From Actibacterium sp. 188UL27-1 (GTDB taxonomy: Bacteria; Pseudomonadota; Alphaproteobacteria; Rhodobacterales; Rhodobacteraceae), in NCBI RefSeq assembly GCF_016901225.1, contig NZ_JAFEUL010000013.1, positions 51,801 through 115,800 of the forward strand: 64,000 bases of DNA, written 5' to 3'. The position numbers were made by a program, and so were the translations under genes. The notes under the pieces were generated by a model, which worked only from the letters and a program-made list of their open reading frames with translations, did no database searches and was not told where the DNA came from. Shown piece by piece: positions 9,060 to 17,700 of the stretch. The first letter of the stretch is position 1. Each line of letters opens with the position of its first letter.

Positions 9060-10781
9060 ATGACTGCGGGTTCTGACATCAACCGCGGGATTGGCGGTGC
9101 TTTTATCACCATTGGTGCGACGCTGATCGTTTTCCTTGTGGCTTTGATCAGTCGCATGGGCATGATTGATCATCCGCCGATTTACGACGAGTTGTATCAA
9201 TTGGTTCCTGCCTTGTCGTTTCAGGATGGGCGCGGATTCGCCGTTTTGGATGGGATTTATGATCGCGCCGCGCTTTTCACCCAGTTCATTGCGCTTAGCC
9301 TGGACCTGTCAGGCGGCCGTTCCACGGCAGGGGCGCGGTTTTTGCCATCAGTCGTCCCCGGGGCTCTGTTCGTCGCGCTGATCTTTGTGTGGGCCCGGTA
9401 CGTGGCGGGCTTGGTCGTTGCGGGCATTGCAGCCTTCTTGATGGTCCTCTGGCCCAACGGGATCGAGGTTTCGCAGTATATCCGTTTTTACGCCATGCAG
9501 GGCTTGGTCTTTGGCGGTGGCGCGATCCTTGTGTACACGGCGCTGGTGGGCGAAAAACCCGTTTGGCTCAGGGCGGCAGCTTTAATCGGGGCGGCGGTGC
9601 TGTTCCTGTTCGCTGCACATTTGCAGATGCTGACGATGCTTGGCGTGGGTGGGATACTGCTGTGGATCGCGATTGTTCTGGCACCGGGATGGCTGCGGTC
9701 TGAACCACGCCTTTGGTGGGTTGTGGCCTCAGGCGTTGTGGCTGTTGCTGGGATCCTGGCCAGCGGCATCTTCACCGACACTATCCTGCGGTTGTGGCAG
9801 ACCTACAATTGGGAGCCGTGGCCTGCTCTGAACGATACGATGTTCTATCATCGGAACTTTCGTGACAATTATCCGACGCTTTGGCCGCTGTTCCCCGTAG
9901 CAGCCATCATCGCGTTGCGCGCGAATTTCGTGCCCGCCGCTTTCTGTCTGATCCTGTTCACGACGACCTTTCTGCTGCAGTCTTTCGGTGGTTTGAAGAA
10001 TATTCGTTACCTTTACCCCACAATGCCGTTCTTTTTCGTGCTTTGGGGGATCGCACTGAGCGCCGTTATCCCCCCCATTTGGACGTACATGCGGGAGACT
10101 GCCCCCAAGGCACTGGAGCCGATCCTATCGCCGGCCATGGCCCGGATTGCCGCATTCGGCGTCCTGGCCATTTCGATCCTGTTTCTCATTGCAGCAAATG
10201 CTGCGTTTGAGCGTAGTCTCCGGCTGACGCTAGGCAAAGATGAAAATCAGCTGTTGGGCAAGCGCCGTTGGCAATGGGCTGAAGCCCAAGACGTGTTGCA
10301 ACCTTGGATACAAGAACGTGCCGTGATCGTCACGACCGAGGAAATGCGCACAATCGAATGGTTGGGTGATTATGACATGGGCTTTAACAAGCCACGGTTC
10401 TCTGAACTGCTGTTCACCGTTGGTCCTGATGTCCGCCCCTTCACTGTGGATGGACGCACAGGGCGCCCCATTGCCGGGGAGTTGGCGGATATGGAACGGG
10501 TCATCCAGTGCTATCCGGCAGGCGTGATCCTGTCAGACGCGCCTTGGGCTTATAGCCGGAATGCCACGATATTGTACGAAACGGTAAACGATCTGGGCGG
10601 AACAGCGACCCGGCAGGTGGCCAGTGGCATGTCCATGATCGGTTGGCGCTTTTCAGATGGTCCGGTTTCGGGCGCGGATTGCAGTGATGTGCCAGACCTA
10701 TCCACCATACGCGCCGCTGACCGATTGATCGCAGGCGAGCGTGTGGCTCAGGCGGTTTCCTCGGCCAAGGCAGACAGATAG
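9060..10781 (+). CDS. Integral membrane glycosyltransferase, GT39/ArnT-PMT-like
   Basis: A 573-residue polytopic membrane protein with roughly ten hydrophobic segments between residues 15 and 390 and a soluble C-terminal third. After the first membrane helix, the loop MIDHPPIYDELYQL carries acidic residues (DE) at the place where PMT/ArnT enzymes have their catalytic Asp. Such enzymes use polyprenyl-phosphate-linked sugars at the periplasmic face. It starts three bases after the methyltransferase stop and is the last gene of this plus-strand run. Its final 34 bases overlap the 3' end of the convergent gene at 10748. Confidence 0.65.
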   Translation: MTAGSDINRGIGGAFITIGATLIVFLVALISRMGMIDHPPIYDELYQLVPALSFQDGRGFAVLDGIYDRAALFTQFIALSLDLSGGRSTAGARFLPSVVPGALFVALIFVWARYVAGLVVAGIAAFLMVLWPNGIEVSQYIRFYAMQGLVFGGGAILVYTALVGEKPVWLRAAALIGAAVLFLFAAHLQMLTMLGVGGILLWIAIVLAPGWLRSEPRLWWVVASGVVAVAGILASGIFTDTILRLWQTYNWEPWPALNDTMFYHRNFRDNYPTLWPLFPVAAIIALRANFVPAAFCLILFTTTFLLQSFGGLKNIRYLYPTMPFFFVLWGIALSAVIPPIWTYMRETAPKALEPILSPAMARIAAFGVLAISILFLIAANAAFERSLRLTLGKDENQLLGKRRWQWAEAQDVLQPWIQERAVIVTTEEMRTIEWLGDYDMGFNKPRFSELLFTVGPDVRPFTVDGRTGRPIAGELADMERVIQCYPAGVILSDAPWAYSRNATILYETVNDLGGTATRQVASGMSMIGWRFSDGPVSGADCSDVPDLSTIRAADRLIAGERVAQAVSSAKADR

Positions 10782-11167
10782 ATGCCGCAAATCGGCGACC
10801 ATGGATCCGGGTCGCCATAGTCAAATGCGGTTTCGCGTCCTTGCTGAATGGCGATGATATTGCTGCGGGTCAGGATCGTATTCAGGAACCGTTCCTGCAA
10901 ATCTTCGGCTTGGCCGATCATGTGGACCTTGTCGCCACGCCACGCGAAATAGACCTCTGCCCCCAGTTTTTTGACAGTGCTTCCCTGACCGGCCAGCGTG
11001 GCATAATCCTTAACAAACCCGTCAATCCCATCTATGTTCAAGATGTTTGGCCCGAAATGATCGCTCAACGTTCGTCGCAAAAAGCTGACGGTGCCGCCGA
11101 GGGCGATGGGTGTGATTGCTAGCCCAACCAGTGCAGCACCGCCCCCTATGAACCAGCGTCGTTTCAT
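10748..11167 (-). CDS. Small Tat-signal protein paired with the second GMC oxidoreductase
   Basis: A 139-residue protein starts at the ATG at 11167, overlapping the stop of the GMC gene by four bases. Its first residues, MKRRWFIGG followed by a hydrophobic stretch, match a twin-arginine signal or anchor (RRWFI). The rest is soluble and ends with a PWSPICG segment, similar to small accessory subunits of membrane-bound flavin dehydrogenases. The arrangement mirrors the GMC/small-protein pair at 2736-4690, although the two small proteins are hardly alike in sequence. The 3' end overlaps the convergent membrane glycosyltransferase gene by 34 bases. Confidence 0.7.
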   Translation of the reverse strand: MKRRWFIGGGAALVGLAITPIALGGTVSFLRRTLSDHFGPNILNIDGIDGFVKDYATLAGQGSTVKKLGAEVYFAWRGDKVHMIGQAEDLQERFLNTILTRSNIIAIQQGRETAFDYGDPDPWSPICGIYLSALAEETA

Positions 11168-12576
11168 AGCTGTTCTCCGGCATAGAGTGAGAGGGCCGAT
11201 AAGGTAAGGGTTGGGTTCGCCGCGGCACCGGTGGTGAATGATCCAGAGCCAAGACAGGCCAAGTTCGGCACGCCAAATACCTTGCACCCCTTATCGACCA
11301 CTCCGTTTTCTGGGCTGTCGCCCATGGGTGTTCCTCCGATCAGGTGAGCCTCTGTCGGTTCGAAATCACTGAACCGTTCAAGTTCATGCTCGAACGGAAG
11401 CAGAGAACCGAATAACTCCCGCCCCCGGGCCAGTCCGGCAAAGGCATAGTCGCTGTGACCTGTCCAAATGATCTTGGCTTCGTCATCTTCCAGAACCACG
11501 CGGTTCTCCGGCTGAGGCAAGTCTTCTGCGACCAATTTGAGTTTCAGCCGCTGTAGCCACTTACCCCGCTCAAGGCGGAGAGAGGGTGGCGCGTTCCAGC
11601 TTTCGATCAGGACAGAGGCAGCCTCGCGCCGGAAGTCGCCATCATAAAGCCCGTGCCCCATTCCGGTTAGAGAAGTCCCGCCATAGTAGTTATCGAACGG
11701 GATATCGAGCCAGATGAACTGTCCCGCCTGCTCGTGGATGCCCCGGCCGACCTTCTCCCCGCCAAGGCCTGATCGCAGCAGGATCGCGGAGTTGTAGATC
11801 GGGTTGGTCGCGAGGCCCACGAAATTCGCTTTCAGCTCAGCTTGGATGCCGTCAGATGTGCGGATTGTGATGCCTGTCGCCAGCCCGGATGAGGTTTCCA
11901 CTGTCCGACATTCAGCATCCGTCAGATAATAAAAATCAGGATCCTCGAACAGATCAAGGGCATTTAGGATGGTGAATTTCGCATCGATTGGACACAGACC
12001 ACAGGTTCCAGACACACAGCAATTTGCCCGCCGCCCTCCGTTGGACCGGGCACTTGGCATCGGTTGCCAGGAGGGGTTGGCCTCCGTCATGAGCCGCTCT
12101 GCTCTGGTGGGTTTGTGCGGTGGAAATGGATAGGGCCGGGAGCGTGGCCCAACGGGCCAGCCATCTGTTCCCGTTACATCCATCAGGTATTCCGCCTGGG
12201 TCATGTACGATTCCAGAACGCCGTAGCTAATCGGCCAATCCTGAGCGACACCATAAAGGCTTTGCAGTCTGAAATCATTTTGATGCAAGCGGGGTGTGTT
12301 GCCCCACCAACAGTTAGAACATCCACCAAATTGGTGGCGGACGATCCAATCCTTCCGCTGACCAGAGGAATTGTCTTGTGGAACCTTCGGGTAACTTCGG
12401 TCGAACCTCCCATCCAATTGCGATCCATGGTCGGCGAACGGCCCACGTTCAACAAACAGGACCCTCAAGCCGCGGCCTTTGAGGGAATATGCAAAGAAGC
12501 AGGCCGCAAAGCTGGATCCTGCCAGAATGACATCCCAGCCTTCGGTCTTGGCGGTTTCTAGGTCGATCGATTGCAT
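11164..12576 (-). CDS. GMC-like FAD-dependent oxidoreductase with atypical nucleotide-binding motif
   Basis: The 470-residue protein ends with a GMC-type C-terminal block (AHLIGGTPMGD, GVPNLACLGSGSF, ANPTLTLSAL). It also contains a cysteine cluster CCVSGTCGLCP near residue 186 that is usual in bacterial GMC relatives. The N-terminal dinucleotide fold reads AGSSFAA at 19-25 rather than GxGxxG; a subfamily with GSSFA-type motifs exists, so this need not mean loss of FAD. It begins one base after the stop of the upstream glycosyltransferase gene and is coupled by ATGA to the Tat-signal protein downstream. The three form one minus-strand operon. Substrate unknown. Confidence 0.8.
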   Translation of the reverse strand: MQSIDLETAKTEGWDVILAGSSFAACFFAYSLKGRGLRVLFVERGPFADHGSQLDGRFDRSYPKVPQDNSSGQRKDWIVRHQFGGCSNCWWGNTPRLHQNDFRLQSLYGVAQDWPISYGVLESYMTQAEYLMDVTGTDGWPVGPRSRPYPFPPHKPTRAERLMTEANPSWQPMPSARSNGGRRANCCVSGTCGLCPIDAKFTILNALDLFEDPDFYYLTDAECRTVETSSGLATGITIRTSDGIQAELKANFVGLATNPIYNSAILLRSGLGGEKVGRGIHEQAGQFIWLDIPFDNYYGGTSLTGMGHGLYDGDFRREAASVLIESWNAPPSLRLERGKWLQRLKLKLVAEDLPQPENRVVLEDDEAKIIWTGHSDYAFAGLARGRELFGSLLPFEHELERFSDFEPTEAHLIGGTPMGDSPENGVVDKGCKVFGVPNLACLGSGSFTTGAAANPTLTLSALSLYAGEQL

Positions 12577-12577
12577 G

Positions 12578-13759
12578 TCAGGCTTTCTGTCCTTGTCTTA
12601 CGGCCAGGCCAGGTTCGATAACAGTGTCGAAAAATCCCAAGAGTTTGCGTCGGTAGGCATCCGGGCTGAATTCGGCGGCGACACGCGCCTGCGCAGCCTG
12701 TGCCATACGTTGGCGCAAACCGTCATCTTCCAGCAGTGCTGTCAAACCACGCGCCATATCTGTTGCATTTGGTTCGACCAACATACTGATGTCATCGTCC
12801 AGCACTTGAGTATGCGTCGGCAGCCGCGTCGCGATCAAGGGTCGGCCGCTATCAAGATATGAATAGATCTTCATCGGCGTGTTGCGACCTTGTGTTCGGG
12901 GGGAGGCGGTTATGGTCGACAGGCTGAGATATCGACCCAATTCACCCACGGGTCGGGGGCCAAGGAAAAAAACGCGGTCCGCGCAACCGGCTTTTTGGGC
13001 CTTTTGCTCGTACTCGGCAATGTGGTCGTCGCTGCCGCCGATCACGACAAGCTGTGCGGGCGTCTTGTCGAAATCAATCTGAGAAAACCCTCCCAACAAC
13101 AGATCTAAGCCCTGATAGCTTTCGAGATTGCCCACATACATGATAATCGGATCATCAAAATTCCAACCGGCAGGCGCGGCGTGGTCCTGATCATGGGAGA
13201 GCATGGTGACATCTTCCAACACCTGGATCGGCAGATCGGGCGCGTGCTTTTGTACGGTGTCCTTCAATGCCGCACAGCAGGTGATCGACGCGAATGCGCT
13301 GCGGGCTGCCATGCCTTCGGTTCGGGTGAGGGTCCGGTCGATCCAGCCGGGCAAGGCGTATTTGTCGCGAAGTTGTTCGGGTATCGAGCTGTCCACATCA
13401 AAGACATACGGCACCCGAAAGATGGGTTTTAGAACCATGGCCATGTAGGCAGCCTCTTCCACGGCCAGGACAAGGTCATACCGGTTGCGGAGCAGTTGCC
13501 AGATCACCATTGGAAACATGACCATGTCGGTGATCAGTTTCTTTACAGAGAATCCAGGTGGAACATTTCGAAGGCCAGGCAATGCGGGCACCCGGATAAT
13601 GCGGCAGTTGTCGATCTGGACATCGCGACCTTCCGCGAACACGATGGTATCGATCTGATCGCCGCGCTCCGACAGTGTTTCGAGCAGTAGCTTAACCGCG
13701 ATCGGTGTGCCACGATCAGTCATAAAGGGTTGTGGCGCCAGAACCAAAATACGCATCAT
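12578..13759 (-). CDS. Glycosyltransferase family 4
   Basis: This 393-residue protein has a GT-B fold. The N-terminal domain starts MRILVLAPQPFMTDRGTPIA, where the GTP-rich loop is common in GT4 enzymes. The C-terminal domain contains IIMYVGNLESYQGLDLLL near residue 199, and further on a PMKIYSYLDSGRPLIATRL segment where GT4 members bind the nucleotide sugar. I start it at 13759 (two ATGs in tandem, 13759 and 13756); the frame continues upstream but the tandem ATG lies exactly where the family begins. It is followed by the GMC gene after one base. It probably adds one sugar of the repeat unit. Confidence 0.85.
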   Translation of the reverse strand: MMRILVLAPQPFMTDRGTPIAVKLLLETLSERGDQIDTIVFAEGRDVQIDNCRIIRVPALPGLRNVPPGFSVKKLITDMVMFPMVIWQLLRNRYDLVLAVEEAAYMAMVLKPIFRVPYVFDVDSSIPEQLRDKYALPGWIDRTLTRTEGMAARSAFASITCCAALKDTVQKHAPDLPIQVLEDVTMLSHDQDHAAPAGWNFDDPIIMYVGNLESYQGLDLLLGGFSQIDFDKTPAQLVVIGGSDDHIAEYEQKAQKAGCADRVFFLGPRPVGELGRYLSLSTITASPRTQGRNTPMKIYSYLDSGRPLIATRLPTHTQVLDDDISMLVEPNATDMARGLTALLEDDGLRQRMAQAAQARVAAEFSPDAYRRKLLGFFDTVIEPGLAVRQGQKA

Positions 13760-13766
13760 CAAAATC

Positions 13767-14000
13767 CTAACTACACGCGGACAATATGAGGTCGATATCG
13801 GCCTGTGAAGGCGACTCTCTGTCCTGACTGTGACGGGATCGCGCAAGAATCGCTCTGACGGCCCGGAGGCTCATTTTCATTTGGTATGACGGACCCTGAT
13901 CGCCGTAAAGCGACGTGAGATTGAGATAGGTCAAACGGGTATCGGCGAAAAGTTGCTCAAAATTGCTGCTGAACTCCAGTTGACCAAGGGATAGGGCTTC
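13767..14000 (-). pseudogene. Headless 3' gene fragment upstream of the GT4 gene
   Basis: On the minus strand the frame from 14000 to the TAG at 13767-13769 is open for 77 codons and reads like protein (segments such as LEFSSNFEQLF, TYLNLTSLYG and MSLRAVRAILARS). There is no start codon at its head: a TGA lies at 14001-14003, and the first possible start in frame is an internal TTG. The TAG is only seven bases before the GT4 start, the spacing expected of an operon neighbour. I read it as the 3' end of a gene whose front was lost at about position 14000, where the sequence also turns AT-rich. The family is not recognised; a short real gene starting at the internal TTG or ATG is the alternative. 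Confidence 0.45.
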
Positions 14001-14725
14001 TCAGATTAGCAATCAATGACAATACCTCAAATCAGCGCTTGTCATCGCAACTAAAACGCTGGCTCCGATTATGTATTCGGCGCATCGGTATCAGTACATC
14101 AGTCCAAACAATGCGCGTTCTACGTGATTTTTCGCAGAAGCGATTCTGTGAAGTCATACTTCGATTCTTCGCAATCGTGGCGCCAATGAAATTGGTCGTT
14201 AATGAGAAGATGAAAATTGGTGCAAAATGGCTCTTTGAATTAGCAATTCAAGAATCCATTAAATGAGAATGAAAGGAGAGAAGGAATCTCGATCCGAACC
14301 ACATCGGAGTATTGGGGTAACTATGTCGAAAATGTGTCACCACTCGCGGACAGACTTTGACAAATGGTTGACCGATATGAGCGGTTTACGGGGCCTATTT
14401 TTCCAATTCGGTGATAAATGGCCGACAAATCTGTCTAACTGTATACAAATACCGCTTTGTTCGACAGGTCGAAAGGAGAAAATCCACTCATACCACGCGG
14501 ATATCTGCCGGTTTCGGTCATCGAAACTCCACACAATAGTCTTGTTTCCGGGGCACTGTTAACCAGCGATTTACCGGGGAAAGATACGGAGACACTGAGC
14601 CGGTCGACAAATCAAACCCACCCCTTAAACAGGGATTAACGCCCGAATGCTGACCATGAGGGGATCATGTCAGTGGACGGGGCGCATAGGTTTCCTATGT
14701 CGAATTCAAGTCAGGCGAAGCACAC
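14001..14725. other. AT-rich intergenic region upstream of the G8-domain gene
   Basis: These 725 bases are clearly richer in A and T than the flanking genes and hold no convincing coding frame; the short open frames there have no family resemblance or usable ribosome site. A palindrome TTCGAC-AG-GTCGAA lies at 14460-14473 and could be an operator. The region must contain the promoter of the G8-domain gene. Together with the gene fragment at its left edge, it looks like the margin of an inserted segment. Confidence 0.5.
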
Positions 14726-17700
14726 ATGAAAGACATGCAGCACAATATGCAGCACAATATGCACGGCGGTCACAATGGCGCTGTCCAAGACCTTGTTGGA
14801 GGTGGTTCTGTCACCTTGAAGCACGCCATTGCGTCACAAACGTCCGACACGCACGGCGCTGCTCACGACGCTCACCATGGCGATAGCGGTCTCATGAAGG
14901 ACCACTCCTCGCTGTTAGATCTGTTCCCAGATGCCAGCGATCCCAAAGTAGCCGTCGCGCTCAATGGTGGATCTTGGTTTGATCCGGGCACTTGGTCGAC
15001 CGGGAAAGTGCCCCAGGATGGTCAAAGCGTTTACATCCCAAAGGGTGTTTCCGTTGTTTATGATGACGTTAGCAATAATCGCCTCGACAAGGTTGCCGTC
15101 GATGGGGAGCTGCATTTTGCAGTCGCCAAAGACACGAAGATGATGGTCGACACTCTGATGACAGGTCCGAAATCGGTTCTGACCATCGGAACCGAAGATA
15201 ATCCCGTCAAAAGTAACGTTTCGGCGGAGATTATCATCCACCGCGACAATGGTCCGATCAACGTCGCAGAGGATCCGACTCAGCTGTCCAAGGGCGTTGT
15301 GACCCACGGCGTGGTTCGTATCGCCGGTCAGGACAAGGATGATCATCTAAAAGCATCTGATGCGCCTGAGAAAGGCGACAATTTTCTGATCTTTGATGAG
15401 CGGCCGGACGGCTGGCAGGTGGGTGACAAGTTGGTTGTCGCCGGAACCAAGTTGATATCCGCCAATGAATTTCAAGACGAAGTCGTTACGATCAAATCCA
15501 TTTCCAAACTTGGGAATGGTGATTACAAAGTCAATCTAGATCAAACGCTAAAATACGATCACACGCCCCCTGACAATTCCGCTGGTGTTGAATTCAAGAT
15601 TCCAGTTGCGAATTACACACGCAACGTGACAATCAGCACCGAAATAAAACCCTCTGACTATATGGATGATGGCAAAACCGTTCCAATTGATGAACGTGGG
15701 CATGTCATGTTCATGCACAACCCAGATGTGGATGTGCAAAACGCGGAGTTCTTGGAACTTGGTCGGACAGACAAGTCGAAGGTTTTGCATGATGAAGATA
15801 ATGTCGCTGGCCGTTATGCTCTGCACTTTCATCGAACTGGTGGGGAGGCAGGCGAAAAGCCAGCCCATGCCGAAGGCAATGCCATTTGGGGAAGTCCCGG
15901 TTGGGGATTAGTGCATCACGACGCTAACCTGGATGTTATTTCTAACGCTGTTTATGGCGTGAATGGTGGTGCAATTATTGCCGAAGCGGGTAATGAGATT
16001 GGCGTTTGGAAAGACAACATAACGATCAATACGACCGGGAAATATGTCACATTCAATTCTGAACATGGAAATGCAACTGACCATCCGGCGGCGCGTCAGC
16101 AAAATCACGACGATTCTTTCCATCAGGGCATTGGATTTGGTTTCAAATCTCGTTTGATTGAAACGACAGATAATGTTGCCGTCAGTTCCAATGGCGCAGG
16201 TTACTCATTCTGGCCCATGGGAAAGAAGGGCGGTTCGCCGTCTCACATCGACCCGCTCGCATCGGATTACGAGAAAATCTACGGGTATGATCCATTCTTT
16301 GGGCAGGATGATGTGAGCCCCTCCAAGATCCCAAACCGCGCATTTGCAAATAATGAAGTGCTCGTGGCCCATGTTGGTTTCAATACCAGCGCCGACAAAC
16401 GTGGTTCTGAAACGGACGTTTCGACAGTCATCGAGGGCTTCACCGCTTGGGAAGTGGGGTCCGGCGTCGTCGGCTTCTATCAACGCGACTATCTAGTCAA
16501 AGACAGTGTTTTCGTTGGCTTGCAAGACGGTAAGAATGGCGGTCACGTCAATACGGCCGCGGGTAACCTGTCCACATCCGGTGTTGTCGCTCGTGAATTT
16601 CATGAATTGAAGCTGGTGAACAACCACTTCGAAAATTTCGATTATGGCATCTGGGAAGAAAGCCATGAACGCGACCAGCAATTCGCCCATGTCATTCTTG
16701 GAAACGTCTATGATGATGTGGTCACGAAGAAGCGTCTGTATGCCGATGGTGCGACCAAGGATAACTACCTGATCCACGATGACTCGAAGAACTGGGACAA
16801 AGGAATCGATGTTGGCAAACTTAACGCCAAGGTAAATGTGGCGAAATCGGATTTGGTCATGACCAAGTTCTATGATCGTTTCTCGATCGTTTTGGAGAAA
16901 ACCGATTCTCTGGGAACGATGGAAATCAAGATGGGTTCTGAAAAGAACCGATATCAGGGCGCCAGTCAGAAGAAATGGTGGGGCGAGAACGCCGCAAATA
17001 ATGGGTACTACGAGGAAAACGGTAAATACTATTTGCTTGTGGATGCCGCGGTCAGCGACCGTCTAACCGGCACCGTAGGATATATCGAAGTGGCGATCGA
17101 GCTTGCCTTCGTTTCGTCTGCCGGTGATCTGCCTGATGGCGCAAAGAATCTTGGTAAATTGCCCGCCCGTCTCGACAAAAATGGTGTTGGCGAATTCAAG
17201 ATTGTCGATGTTCGCGAGATTGGAAAGATTGGCAATCAATTGGATGCACCTGATCCTGATCCCGTCGATCCGGACCCTATTGACCCCGATCCGGTCGACC
17301 CTGATCCGGTTGATCCGGACCCTGTTGACCCTGATCCGGTTGATCCGGACCCTGTTGACCCTGATCCGGTTGATCCGGACCCTGTTGACCCTGATCCGGT
17401 TGATCCGCCCACACCCGGAAACGGTGATGCGGTATTGAAGTTGGACGGCACGCTGGATTTCAATGGGTCTTCATCGAAGGTGAAGAACTACGAGCACACG
17501 AACGAGTTTTCAATTTCCAGCGCTGAGATCTCTTTTTCATTCAGCGCTGATCAGGTGTCTTCCAAGGCTGGCTTGATTTCGAAGGATGCCCTGGGCGTGA
17601 CTGGCGACGGGAACCATTTGTCGGCTTGGGTCGAGGATGGTGATCTTTTGGTTCGCTTCCAGAATAGTGATGAGCAGCGCAAATACGTGCTGAAAGATAT

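Noticed and set aside
11164-12576. Loss of FAD binding in the second GMC protein because GxGxxG reads GSSFAA
   Set aside because: A subfamily with this type of motif exists and the rest of the fold is intact, so loss of function is not supported.
14039-14562. Two overlapping short plus-strand frames
   Set aside because: Poor ribosome sites, no recognisable protein pattern and AT-rich context; probably chance.
17250-17410. Possible CRISPR-like repeat run
   Set aside because: The repeats are contiguous without spacers and in frame within a gene.
17236-17463. Antisense frame rich in GSGSTGSG repeats
   Set aside because: It is only the reverse reading of the DP-repeat linker of the G8-domain gene.
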